From positions 248,501-312,500 of the forward strand of contig NZ_JACHWR010000003.1 of NCBI RefSeq assembly GCF_014191495.1: a stretch of DNA of 64,000 nt, in the 5' to 3' direction. The position numbers were made by a program, and so were the translations under genes. The notes under the pieces were generated by a model. That model was given only the letters and a program-made list of their open reading frames with translations, was not told the origin of the DNA and searched no databases. Origin of the DNA: Nocardioides soli (GTDB lineage: Bacteria > Actinomycetota > Actinomycetes > Propionibacteriales > Nocardioidaceae). Below are positions 53,083-61,821 of this stretch, one piece after another. How positions within the stretch are numbered: the stretch's first letter is position 1; every line of letters starts with the position of its first letter.

Positions 53083-56000
53083 CGGCGCCCCTGAGCCGGA
53101 GCCCGCGCGGGGTGGCGACGAACCCGGCCGCCTGGAGCGCGTCGCGCAGCGGCGTCGCCCCGGCGCCGAGGAGCTGCTCCCCGTCGGCCTTCTCGACGGT
53201 CATCCGGCCCAGCGACCCCTGCCGGGCGGCCTCGGCGAGTGCTGCAGTGGCCGGGCCGAGCCGGTCGGGGTCGTCGGACCAGGTGAGGAGGGTGCGACCA
53301 CCGCGCTCGACGTACAGCGTGAGCCGCCCGTCGACGAGCACCACGATCGCGCCGGCCTTGCGGCCGGGCCGATGACCGCTGCCGGCCGCCTCGGGCCAGG
53401 GGAGCGCGGCGCCGTACGGGTTGGCCGGATCGGTGGCGGCCAGGGCGACCGCCGTGGGTTTGGCGTCGACGTCGACCTCGGAGAACGTGCGTAGCCGGTC
53501 GACCGATCCGGCCGTGCCGAACTGGGCGGCCCCGAGGCCGGCCACGAAGTAGCCGCGTCGACAGCGCCCGGACTCCTCGAAGGCCGAGAGCACCTTGTAG
53601 ACCGCGGCGAACCCTCCCGGGAGCCGTTCGCTGGCCACGGCGCCGCGGGTGACCACGCCGTGGCGGTCGAGGAGCCGCTCCGCGACCGCGTGCGCGCGCC
53701 GGGTCGGATCGGTGTCGATCGGCGGCAGCAGCGCCCACCGGCCGGCGGTCTCGGGCGGCCCGGTGCGCGCGGGCATCCGGGCCCGGCCGCCGGTGGTGCT
53801 GGACATCCGGATCCGGGGTGGTGGGCGGCGGGTCCGGTGGGCCGGCGTGCCGCCGCGGGTCAGCGCCCGCAGCGGGGTCAGCGTGTCGTTGCTGATCCGG
53901 CCCGCCCAGACCAGGTCCCACAGCGCGGCCGAGAGCACTGCGTCGTCGCTGGACCCGACCGACTCGGCGAGCTGGCGGAAGAACCACGCGCCACCCGGTG
54001 CGAGCGCGTCGAGCACGGCCTGGTGGAGCTCACTGTGGTCGAAGGGGGCGGGCTCGGGCAGCGTCAGGGGAGCCTGGTCGGCGGTGTGCAGCGAGACCCA
54101 GCCGTCGGCGCCGGGCAGCGGCGCGTGCCCGGCCCAGACGACCTCGCCGGAGGCGGTGAGCTCGTCGAGGTACGCCGGCTCGTAGTCGCGCACGCGGCCG
54201 GCCAGCACCAGCGGCTCGAGCGCGGAGGCCGGGATCGCGCAGCCGGCGAGCTGGTCGACCGCGGACAGTACCCCGTCGACGCCGCGCAGGCCGCCACGGG
54301 ACGTGACCACGTGCTGCCAGGCCGGCAGGAACCGGCCCAGCGTGTCGGGCTCGACCGGCTCGATCTCCTGGCGCAACCGGGCCAGGGAGCGGCGCCGGAG
54401 CCGGCGCAGCACCTCGGCGTCGCACCACTCGGTGCCCGAGCCGGCGGGCCGGAACTCGCCGTCGAGCACGCGGCCCTGGGCCGCCAGTCGCTGCAGGGTG
54501 TGGCGGACGACGGCGGCGCCGAGCCCGAGCCGGGTCGCCACGTCATCGACGGTGAAGGGGCCGTGCGTGCGGGCGAAGCGGGCGACCAGGTCCGCGAGCG
54601 GGTCGTCGACCGGTTCGGCGAAGGCGTCGGGGGTGCCGGGCGGGACGGGGACGCCGAGTCCGTCGCGGAGCCGGCCGACGTCCTCGACCGCGGCCCAGCG
54701 CTCGACGCCGGCCATCCGGACCTCGACGACGCGGCGACTGTCGGCGAGCGCGGTCAGCCAGGCCGCGACGTCGGCTCCGGGCGTGGAGCGCTCGGCGACC
54801 TCGTCGGTCGAGAGCGGTCCGAGCAGCCGGAGCAGGTCGGCGACCCCTTCGGCGCCGCGGGCGTGCCGGTCGGTGGCGGTGCGCTGGAGCTCGGCCTCGA
54901 CCTCGGCGAGCACCTCCGGGTCGAGCAGCTCGCGCAGCTCGGCCCGGCCGAGGAGCTCGGCGAGCAGCCCCTGGTCGAGCGCGAGCGCGGCGGCGCGCCG
55001 CTCGGCGATGGGGGAGTCGCCCTCGTACATGAACTGGGCGACGTACCCGAAGAGCAGCGTGCGGGCGAAGGGCGACGGCTGGTGGGTCGCCACGTCGGCC
55101 ACCCGGATCTCGCGCCGGTCGATGCCGCGCATCAGTGCCGTGAGCGAGGGCAGGTCGTAGACGTCCTGGAGACACTCACGGACGGCCTCGAGCACGATCG
55201 GGAAGGACGGGTACTGTGCGGCCACCTCGAGCAGCGCGGCCGAGCGCTGCCGCTGCTGCCACAGCGGCGAGCGGCGGCCGGGATCGCGGCGGGGGAGCAG
55301 CAGGGCGCGGGCCGCGCACTCGCGGAAGCGCGACGCGAAGAGCGCCGAGCCGCCGACCTCCTGGGTGACCAGGGCCTCGATCTCGTCGGGCTCGAACACG
55401 ACGACGTCGCCGGCCGGGGGCTCGGCGTCGGTGTCGGGCACCCGGATCACGATGCCGTCGTCGGAGGCGACCGCCTGGCCGTCGACGCCGTACCGCTCCC
55501 GCAGGCGGGCGTTGATCGCCAGCGCCCATGGCGCGTGCACGGGCACGCCGTACGGCGAGTGCACGACCAGCCGCCAGTCGCCGAGCTCGTCGCGGAACCG
55601 CTCGACGACGAGGGACTGGTCGCTCGGCAGCAGGTTGGTGGCCTCCAGCTGCTCGTGGAGGTAGCCGACCAGGTTGCCGGCGGCGTACTCGTCGAGTCCG
55701 TCGGCCCGGGCGCGCTCCTCGGCACGCTCGCGGGGCAGGGCGGCGAGCTCGCGGGTGAAGGCGCCGATGGCCCGGCCGAGCTCGGCGGGCCGGCCGAGGG
55801 TGTCGCCCTTCCAGAACGGCAGCCGGCCGGGGACGCCGGGTGCGGGGGTGACCAGCACCCGGTCGTGGGTGATGTCCTCGATGCGCCAGCTGGTCGCGCC
55901 GAGGGCGAAGATGTCGCCGACGCGGGACTCGTAGACCATCTCCTCGTCGAGCTCGCCGACCCGCCTGCCGGTGCCCTCGCCCACCAGGTAGACGCCGAAC

Positions 56001-57646
56001 AGGCCGCGGTCGGGGATGGTGCCGCCGCTGGTGACGGCGAGCCGCTGGGAGCCGGGGCGTCCGGTGAGCACGCCCGTGACCCGGTCCCAGACGATGCGCG
56101 GGCGCAGCTCGGCGAACTCGTCGGAGGGGTAGCGGCCGCTGAGCAGGTCGAGAGTGGCGTCGTAGGCGCTGCGGGGGAGCTGGGTGAACGGCGCGGTGCC
56201 GCGGACCAGCTCGTAGAGGTCATCGGCGGTCCAGGCGTCGAGCGCGGTCATGGCCACAATCTGTTGGGCCAGCACATCGAGCGGATTGGCGGGCACCCGC
56301 AGTGACTCGATCGCGCCGGTGCGCATCCGGTCGACCGCGACCGCGGTCTGGGCGAGGTCGCCGCGGTGCTTGGGGAAGAGCACGCCGCGGGAGACCTCGC
56401 CGACCTGGTGGCCGGCCCGGCCGACGCGCTGCAGTGCGCTCGCGACGCTCGGCGGGCTCTCGATCTGGACGACCAGGTCGACTGCGCCCATGTCGATGCC
56501 GAGCTCGAGGCTGCTCGTGGCCACCACGCAGGGCAGTCGGCCGCGCTTGAGGTCGTCCTCGATCAGGGCCCGCTGCTCCTTCGAGACCGACCCGTGGTGC
56601 GCCTTCGCGATGATCTGGTCGGCACCGTGGCTCTGCCCGGACTGCGCCATCACCTGCGCCGGCACGGTGGTTGAGGAAGGCGCGCTAGCGCCTGTCTCGA
56701 AACCACCGTCCTGCTCGAGGTCGCCGCCGGCCCGCTCGCTCGCGATCTCGTTGAGCCGCGCGGTCAGCCGCTCGGCCAGCCGGCGGGAGTTGGCGAACAC
56801 GATCGTCGAGCGGTGCTGCTCGACCAGGTCGACCACCCGCTCCTCGACGTGCGGCCACAGGCTCTGGGAGCGCTGTGGGTCGTCGCTGTCCTCGGCGTAG
56901 TCGTCGGGGGCCGTCATGTCCTCGACAGGGACGACGACGCGCAGGTCCCACCGCTTCTCGCTCGGCGGCGCGACGATCTCCACGGGGGTGGAGCCGCCGA
57001 GGAAGCGGGCGACCTCGTCGAGCGGCCGCACGGTCGCCGAGAGGCCGATGCGCTGGGCGGGCCGGTCGAGGAGGGCGTCGAGCCGCTCGAGGCTGACCGC
57101 GAGGTGGGCACCGCGCTTGGTGCCGGCGACGGCGTGGACCTCGTCGAGGATCACGGTCTCGACGCCTCGCAGCGACTCGCGCGCCTGGCTGGTCAGCATC
57201 AGGAACAGCGACTCGGGGGTGGTGATCAGGATGTCGGGCGGGCTGGTGGCCAGCTTGCGACGGTCGGCGGCGGGCGTGTCGCCGGAGCGGACGCCGACGG
57301 TCACCTCCGGCATCGGGATGCCGAGCCGGTCGGCGGTGTGGCGGATGCCGGCCAGCGGCGCCCGGAGGTTGCGCTCGACGTCGACGCCGAGCGCCTTGAG
57401 CGGCGAGATGTAGAGGACCCGGCAGCGGTGCTGCTTGTCCTCGGGCGGCTCGGCGGTGAGCAGCCGGTCGAGGCCCCACAGGAAGGCGCTGAGCGTCTTG
57501 CCCGACCCGGTCGGCGCCACCACCAGCGCATGTCGACCCGCGCCGATCGCCTCCCACGCACCCGTCTGCGCGGGCGTCGGCTCGGCGAACGCCGCACCGA
57601 ACCAGGCGCGGGTGGGCTCGCTGAACCTCTGGAGCGGGTCGGTCAC
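53075..57646 (-). CDS. lhr: Lhr-type ATP-dependent DNA helicase
   Basis: A 1523-residue superfamily-2 helicase for DNA repair. RecA1 carries Walker A APTGSGKTLSAF (about 45-56) and LDEVHAV (about 170); RecA2 has TSSLELGIDMGAVD and QRVGRAGHQ. The winged-helix and Lhr core follow (to about 860), then the long C-terminal Lhr-CTD. Full length for the family. The tract at about residues 313-327 is encoded by a REP-like palindrome (56665-56708). The GTG at 57646 is preceded by purine-rich GAGGATGGGGAG; a slightly earlier start is possible. Confidence 0.94.
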   Translation of the reverse strand: MTDPLQRFSEPTRAWFGAAFAEPTPAQTGAWEAIGAGRHALVVAPTGSGKTLSAFLWGLDRLLTAEPPEDKQHRCRVLYISPLKALGVDVERNLRAPLAGIRHTADRLGIPMPEVTVGVRSGDTPAADRRKLATSPPDILITTPESLFLMLTSQARESLRGVETVILDEVHAVAGTKRGAHLAVSLERLDALLDRPAQRIGLSATVRPLDEVARFLGGSTPVEIVAPPSEKRWDLRVVVPVEDMTAPDDYAEDSDDPQRSQSLWPHVEERVVDLVEQHRSTIVFANSRRLAERLTARLNEIASERAGGDLEQDGGFETGASAPSSTTVPAQVMAQSGQSHGADQIIAKAHHGSVSKEQRALIEDDLKRGRLPCVVATSSLELGIDMGAVDLVVQIESPPSVASALQRVGRAGHQVGEVSRGVLFPKHRGDLAQTAVAVDRMRTGAIESLRVPANPLDVLAQQIVAMTALDAWTADDLYELVRGTAPFTQLPRSAYDATLDLLSGRYPSDEFAELRPRIVWDRVTGVLTGRPGSQRLAVTSGGTIPDRGLFGVYLVGEGTGRRVGELDEEMVYESRVGDIFALGATSWRIEDITHDRVLVTPAPGVPGRLPFWKGDTLGRPAELGRAIGAFTRELAALPRERAEERARADGLDEYAAGNLVGYLHEQLEATNLLPSDQSLVVERFRDELGDWRLVVHSPYGVPVHAPWALAINARLRERYGVDGQAVASDDGIVIRVPDTDAEPPAGDVVVFEPDEIEALVTQEVGGSALFASRFRECAARALLLPRRDPGRRSPLWQQRQRSAALLEVAAQYPSFPIVLEAVRECLQDVYDLPSLTALMRGIDRREIRVADVATHQPSPFARTLLFGYVAQFMYEGDSPIAERRAAALALDQGLLAELLGRAELRELLDPEVLAEVEAELQRTATDRHARGAEGVADLLRLLGPLSTDEVAERSTPGADVAAWLTALADSRRVVEVRMAGVERWAAVEDVGRLRDGLGVPVPPGTPDAFAEPVDDPLADLVARFARTHGPFTVDDVATRLGLGAAVVRHTLQRLAAQGRVLDGEFRPAGSGTEWCDAEVLRRLRRRSLARLRQEIEPVEPDTLGRFLPAWQHVVTSRGGLRGVDGVLSAVDQLAGCAIPASALEPLVLAGRVRDYEPAYLDELTASGEVVWAGHAPLPGADGWVSLHTADQAPLTLPEPAPFDHSELHQAVLDALAPGGAWFFRQLAESVGSSDDAVLSAALWDLVWAGRISNDTLTPLRALTRGGTPAHRTRRPPPRIRMSSTTGGRARMPARTGPPETAGRWALLPPIDTDPTRRAHAVAERLLDRHGVVTRGAVASERLPGGFAAVYKVLSAFEESGRCRRGYFVAGLGAAQFGTAGSVDRLRTFSEVDVDAKPTAVALAATDPANPYGAALPWPEAAGSGHRPGRKAGAIVVLVDGRLTLYVERGGRTLLTWSDDPDRLGPATAALAEAARQGSLGRMTVEKADGEQLLGAGATPLRDALQAAGFVATPRGLRLRGAGA
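56665..56708. repeat. REP-like palindrome inside lhr
   Basis: CGGTGGTT (56665-56672) and AACCACCG (56701-56708) bracket GAG/CTC and AGGCGC/GCGCCT pairs around a TAGC centre; 44 bases in all. In the lhr frame it encodes GGFETGASAPSSTT and keeps the frame open. Similar palindromes are common intergenic elements in Nocardioides-type genomes (recollection, to be tested by search). Confidence 0.75.
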
Positions 57647-57751
57647 CTCCCCATCCTCGCGCACCCCACCGACAGTCGAGTCGGGACTTCTGGTCGGAAC
57701 TCCCGATGCGACCGAGTGGGGCCGGCGCGGCGACACCTGCCGGTCGGTGGG

Positions 57752-58132
57752 TCAGCCGATGACCGCGTCGAGCTCCATCTCGACCTTCCAGCGCGGGTCG
57801 AGCAGGCCGGCGACGACGACCATCGTGCTCGCGGGCCGGACGTCGCCGAAGACCTCGCCGTGGACGGCGCCGATCGCGTCGGCGTACGCCGCGTCCACGA
57901 CGTACTGCCGGGTGCGGACGACGTCGGTCACGTCGCCGCCGAGCTCGGTCAGCGCGGCGAGCATGATCTCCCAGCAGCGACGGGCCTGGGTCGCGGGGTC
58001 CGGGTCGACGCTTCCGTCGGGCCAGACCGGCGCGGTGCCGCTGACGGCGACCGTGTCGCCGACGCGCACGGCCCGGCTGAAGCCGATGCTGGCCTCGAAG
58101 GGCGACCCTGACCTCGCGTGCTGTCGTTCCAC
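57752..58132 (-). CDS. RidA-family protein
   Basis: 126 residues of the RidA/YjgF family, which hydrolyses reactive enamines/imines. Motifs are FSRAVRVGDTVAVSGTAPVWPDG, EIMLAALTELGGDVTDVVRTRQYV and the end RPASTMVVVAGLLDPRWKVEMELDAV, where the last Glu replaces part of the usual catalytic site; the Arg of RPAST is retained. The GTG at 58132 lies 6 nt from minus-strand TAGAGT (58139-58144). Confidence 0.88.
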   Translation of the reverse strand: MERQHARSGSPFEASIGFSRAVRVGDTVAVSGTAPVWPDGSVDPDPATQARRCWEIMLAALTELGGDVTDVVRTRQYVVDAAYADAIGAVHGEVFGDVRPASTMVVVAGLLDPRWKVEMELDAVIG

Positions 58133-58167
58133 GTGGCGACTCTAGGACGCCCAGGGGTGTCGTCTTC

Positions 58168-58246
58168 CCCAGGGGATGAGGGTGAAGCTGCGCCTCCCCG
58201 GTTGAGCTTGCCGGGGCGAGCGCAGGCCGATCCTCATCCCTTGATG
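58168..58246. repeat. CATCAAGGGATG repeat family, locus 2
   Basis: A degenerate copy AGGGGATGAGGGTGAAG (58171-58187) with CTGCGCCTCCCC after it faces CATCCCTTGATG at 58235-58246. GGGATGAGG (58173-58181) and CCTCATCCC (58232-58240) are perfect inverse arms. The same units occur at 32539-32680. No gene in this 198-base gap; the rest holds the promoter of the ABC operon. Confidence 0.7.
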
Positions 58247-58330
58247 AAGCCCCCGGCGCCGCGGTGGCCACGACTCCACCGATCCGGCACCAGAGGCGGA
58301 TGTCGGCGCCGGGTTCTAGGGTCTTGATAC

Positions 58331-59269
58331 GTGAGCACCGTCGACGCCGACTCCATGATCCACGCCGCCGGCCTGCGCAAGTCCTTCGGGAGCTTCGAGG
58401 CGGTGCGTGGCATCGACGTCGACGTACGCCGCGGCGAGGCGTTCGGCTTCCTCGGCCCCAACGGCGCCGGCAAGTCGAGCACGATGCGCATGGTGGCGGC
58501 GGTGTCCCCGGTGAGCGGCGGCACGCTGCGCATCCTCGGGATGGACCCTGCCACCGACGGCCCGCAGATCCGGGCGCGCATCGGGGTGTGCCCGCAGGAG
58601 GACACCCTCGACACCGAGATCACGGTCCGCGAGAACCTCTACATCTACGGCCGCTACTTCGGGCTCCCGCGCAAGGAGGTGCGCGAGCGCGTCGACGAGC
58701 TGCTGGAGTTCGTGCAGCTGACCGAGAAGGCCGGAGCGATGGTCGAGGATCTCTCGGGCGGCATGAAGCGCCGGCTGACGATCGCGCGCAGCCTGATCAA
58801 CCGGCCCGAGGTGCTGCTGCTCGACGAGCCGACGACCGGGCTCGACCCGCAGGCCCGCCACGTCGTCTGGGACCGGCTGTTCCGACTCCGCCAGCAGGGC
58901 GTGACGCTGGTCCTGACGAGCCACTACATGGACGAGGTCGAGCAGCTCTGCTCGCGCCTGGTCGTGATGGACAAGGGCGTGATCGTCGCCGAGGGATCGC
59001 CGCTCGGCCTGATCGCCGAGCACTCCACCCGCGAGGTCGCCGAGCTCCGGTTCGCGGTGGGGGAGAACGAGTCGGCCGCGGGCAAGGTCGAGGACCTCGC
59101 CGACCGGGTCGAGGTGCTGCCCGACCGGCTGCTGCTCTACACCGCGGACGGCGAGGAGACCGTGGCCAAGGTGCACGAGCGCGGCCTCGAGCCGGTCGCG
59201 ACGCTGGTACGCCGCTCCACGCTGGAGGACGTCTTCCTCCGCCTCACCGGCCGGACGCTGGTCGACTGA
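58331..59269 (+). CDS. ABC-2 exporter ATP-binding protein
   Basis: 312 residues of the DrrA/NodI group. Walker A is GPNGAGKSSTMRM (about 47-59), signature LSGGMKRRLTIARSL and Walker B VLLLDEPTTGLDPQAR, then the family's C-terminal accessory domain (about 220-312). The GTG at 58331 is preceded at 8 nt by TAGGGT (58317-58322). It heads a four-gene operon with two permeases. The substrate is unknown; drugs, lipids or lipo-oligosaccharides are typical. Confidence 0.92.
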   Translation: MSTVDADSMIHAAGLRKSFGSFEAVRGIDVDVRRGEAFGFLGPNGAGKSSTMRMVAAVSPVSGGTLRILGMDPATDGPQIRARIGVCPQEDTLDTEITVRENLYIYGRYFGLPRKEVRERVDELLEFVQLTEKAGAMVEDLSGGMKRRLTIARSLINRPEVLLLDEPTTGLDPQARHVVWDRLFRLRQQGVTLVLTSHYMDEVEQLCSRLVVMDKGVIVAEGSPLGLIAEHSTREVAELRFAVGENESAAGKVEDLADRVEVLPDRLLLYTADGEETVAKVHERGLEPVATLVRRSTLEDVFLRLTGRTLVD

Positions 59270-60081
59270 TGGCCGCTCCCAGCCCCAGCACCGCGCCCGC
59301 CAACGATCTCGCGGGCGCCGGCCGGCTGTTCGACTACTGGCTGATCGTCTACCGCCGCACCTGGAAGGGCTCGGCGATCTCGTCGTTCGTCAACCCGCTC
59401 TTCTACGTCCTGGCGATGGGCGTGCTGCTCGGCGACTACATCGCCGGCGACCCCGGCCAGCTCGAGGGCGCGACGTCGTACCTCGCCTTCATCGCCCCGG
59501 GTCTGCTGGCCGGCCAGGCGATGCAGACGACGTTCGGCGAGACCACCTATCCGGTGATGGGCATGATCAAGTGGCAGCGGGTCTACTTCGGCATGACCGC
59601 CTCGCCGCTGAGCGTGCGGTCGGTGATCCTCGGCCACCTGGGCTTCGTGATGTTCCGGGTCGGGCTCGCGTGCGGGGTCTTCGTGCTGGTGATGGCGCCG
59701 TTCGGGGTCTTCGAGACGGTCTGGGGAGCGGTGCTGGCGTTCCTGGTGCAGTTCCTGGTCGGGCTCGCCTTCGCCACCCCGATCTTCGCCTTCTCCGCCG
59801 GGCTGAAGGACGAGAGCGCGTTCGCCCTGGTCTTCCGGCTCGGGATGATCCCGCTCTTCCTGTTCTCCGGTGCGTTCTTCCCGATCGAGAACCTCGACGG
59901 CTGGATGCAGGTGCTCGCCCGCGCCACGCCGCTGTGGCACGGCGTCGACCTGACCCGGATGCTCACCCTCGACACCGTCGACGGGTCCGCCGCGCTGGTG
60001 CATGTCGTCTACCTCGTCGTGCTCGCGCTGCTCGGCTGGCTCTGGGCCGTGCGCCGCCTGGGCCGGAGGCTGATGTCCTGA
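59269..60081 (+). CDS. ABC-2 type permease 1
   Basis: 270 residues, DrrB/NodJ group. N-terminal amphipathic tail, first helix at about 40-58 (FVNPLFYVLAMGVLL), and five more helices, with the conserved FSGAFFPIENLDGWMQVLARATPLWHGVDLTR loop that marks ABC-2 permeases. Start by TGATG overlap with the ATPase gene. Same length as permease 2, so the two likely form a heterodimer. Confidence 0.9.
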   Translation: MAAPSPSTAPANDLAGAGRLFDYWLIVYRRTWKGSAISSFVNPLFYVLAMGVLLGDYIAGDPGQLEGATSYLAFIAPGLLAGQAMQTTFGETTYPVMGMIKWQRVYFGMTASPLSVRSVILGHLGFVMFRVGLACGVFVLVMAPFGVFETVWGAVLAFLVQFLVGLAFATPIFAFSAGLKDESAFALVFRLGMIPLFLFSGAFFPIENLDGWMQVLARATPLWHGVDLTRMLTLDTVDGSAALVHVVYLVVLALLGWLWAVRRLGRRLMS

Positions 60082-60893
60082 TGGCCATCACCACGACCGC
60101 CGTCGCCCGCGCCGCGGCCCACCCCGTCGGGCCCGCGGAGGCCACCGGCCTGCTCGTCTACCGCAACTACCTGGCCTACCGCCGGGCCTGGTACATCTTC
60201 CTCACCGGCTTCCTGGAGCCGGTCTTCTACCTGTTCTCGATCGGCGTCGGCGTCGGGCAGCTGATCAGCGGCTTCGAGTTCAACGGCCAGGACATCCCGT
60301 ACGCCGAGTTCGTCGCGCCCGGCATGCTGGCCGCCTCCGCCATGAACGGCGCCCTGCTCGACAGCACGTTCAACTTCTTCTTCAAGCTGAAGTACAACAA
60401 GCTCTTCGACCAGATGCTGGCCACCCCGCTGACCACGATGGACATCGCCCGCGGCGAGCTGAGCTGGTCGCTGCTGCGGGGCGGGCTCTACTCCGCCGGC
60501 TTCCTCGTGGTGATGGTCGCGATGGACCTGGTCTCCTCGTGGTGGGCGGTGCTCGTCGTGCCGGCGTCGCTGCTGATCGGGCTTGCGTTCGGTGGCGTGT
60601 GCATGGCGCTGACCACCTGGATGCGCTCGTGGCAGGACTTCGAGTGGGTGACGCTCGCGACGATGCCGATGTTCCTCTTCTCAGCCACGTTCTTCCCCGT
60701 CGAGGCCTACCCCACGGCGGTCCGGTGGGTCGTCGAGGTCACGCCCCTCTATCGTGGCGTCGTGCTGTGCCGTGAGCTCACGACCGGCGCCTTCTCGTGG
60801 GGCTCCCTGGTCTCGGTCCTGTACCTGGTCGCGATGGGCGTGCTCGGCCTGCTCGTCGTACGCCGCCGCCTCGACAAGCTGCTGCTCACATGA
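60081..60893 (+). CDS. ABC-2 type permease 2
   Basis: 270 residues, paralogous to permease 1. It shows LEPVFYLFSIGVGVG, then NKLFDQMLATPLTTMDIARGELSWSLLRG and the C-terminal FSATFFPVEAYPTAVRWVVEVTPLYRGVVLCREL motif. Six predicted helices. Coupled by TGATG to permease 1 and by ATGA to the next gene. Confidence 0.9.
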   Translation: MAITTTAVARAAAHPVGPAEATGLLVYRNYLAYRRAWYIFLTGFLEPVFYLFSIGVGVGQLISGFEFNGQDIPYAEFVAPGMLAASAMNGALLDSTFNFFFKLKYNKLFDQMLATPLTTMDIARGELSWSLLRGGLYSAGFLVVMVAMDLVSSWWAVLVVPASLLIGLAFGGVCMALTTWMRSWQDFEWVTLATMPMFLFSATFFPVEAYPTAVRWVVEVTPLYRGVVLCRELTTGAFSWGSLVSVLYLVAMGVLGLLVVRRRLDKLLLT

Positions 60894-61261
60894 CCCGCCA
60901 CGCGATGCCGCGGCCCCACCCCCTCGTCGGGGTGCTGCTCGCGGTCACCTTCAGCCGGCCCCGCGTCGAGGTGACGGACTCGGCTCTCCTGGTCTCGCTG
61001 GGCTGGTCCTTCCGCGTCGCGGTCCCGCGCGCGGCGATCCAGGAGGTCGCCTCCGTGCCGTGGCGGCGCCTGAGCATCGGCGCCCACGGCTGGCGCGGCC
61101 GCTGGCTGGTCAACACCACCGGCGGCCCGCTCGTCCGGGTGCGGATCGACCCGGCCACCCCGGGCCGGATCCTCGGCGTCCCGATCCGGGTCCGCGAGCT
61201 CCTGCTCAGCATCGACGACGTCGACGCGTTCCTCACCGACCTCGGTTCGAATCCGGGCTGA
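60890..61261 (+). CDS. Small PH-like domain protein of the ABC operon
   Basis: 123 residues. A short hydrophobic patch (PLVGVLLAVTF) is followed by a strand-rich domain with VEVTDSALLVSLGWSFRVAVPRAAIQEVASVPW, the pattern of bacterial PH-like domains, and a C-terminal helix. Function unknown. The ATG overlaps the permease stop, so it belongs to the exporter operon. The end overlaps the convergent GNAT gene by 29 bases. Confidence 0.65.
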   Translation: MTRHAMPRPHPLVGVLLAVTFSRPRVEVTDSALLVSLGWSFRVAVPRAAIQEVASVPWRRLSIGAHGWRGRWLVNTTGGPLVRVRIDPATPGRILGVPIRVRELLLSIDDVDAFLTDLGSNPG

Positions 61262-61751
61262 CCGCGAGCCGCAGCTCCCACAGCTCGGTGTCGATCCACC
61301 GGTCGAACTTCCGGCCGACGTCGTGCAGCACGCCGACCCGCTCGAAGCCGCAGGCCCGGTGCAGGCCCCGGCTGCCGGGGTTGGGCAGCGCGATCACCGC
61401 GACCGCCAGCCGCACGCCGTCGGAGCGCAGCCGCCCGAGGAGCTCGTCGTACAGCGCCCGGCCGACGCCCTCGCCCCGAGCCGGCGCCGCGAGGTAGACG
61501 GAGGTCTCGCGGGTGTGCCGGTACGCCGCCCGCGGGCGGTAGTCGCCCGAGTACGCATAGCCGACCACCGCGCCGGCGCGCTCGGCCACCAGCACGTGGT
61601 CACCGGGACGGGCCGACTCCAGGCGCTCGCGCCAGTAGCCGACGCCGGGCGGCTCGGTCGCGAAGGTCGAGATGCCGTGGCGCACCTCCTCGTCGTAGAT
61701 CGCGGCGATCGCCGGCAGGTCGCCTGCGGTGGCGGAGCGGACCGTCGTCAT
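61233..61751 (-). CDS. GNAT acetyltransferase, phosphinothricin-acetyltransferase-like
   Basis: 172 residues with a GNAT fold. Features are the opening TVRSATAGDLPAIAAIYDEEVRHGISTF, the acetyl-CoA motif GEGVGRALYDELL (about 108-120), and GYAYSGDYRPRAAYRHTRETSVYL, characteristic of the PAT/Bar-like group that acetylates small amines such as phosphinothricin or methionine sulfoximine. Actual substrate unknown. Its 3' end overlaps the convergent PH-like gene. Confidence 0.85.
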   Translation of the reverse strand: MTTVRSATAGDLPAIAAIYDEEVRHGISTFATEPPGVGYWRERLESARPGDHVLVAERAGAVVGYAYSGDYRPRAAYRHTRETSVYLAAPARGEGVGRALYDELLGRLRSDGVRLAVAVIALPNPGSRGLHRACGFERVGVLHDVGRKFDRWIDTELWELRLAVSPDSNRGR

Positions 61752-61821
61752 GGCGCCATCTTCGCGGAGGGTGGCCGGATCTCCCGCGCGCGGGGCGCCG
61801 CCGGCCTGGGAGGATGAGGCC

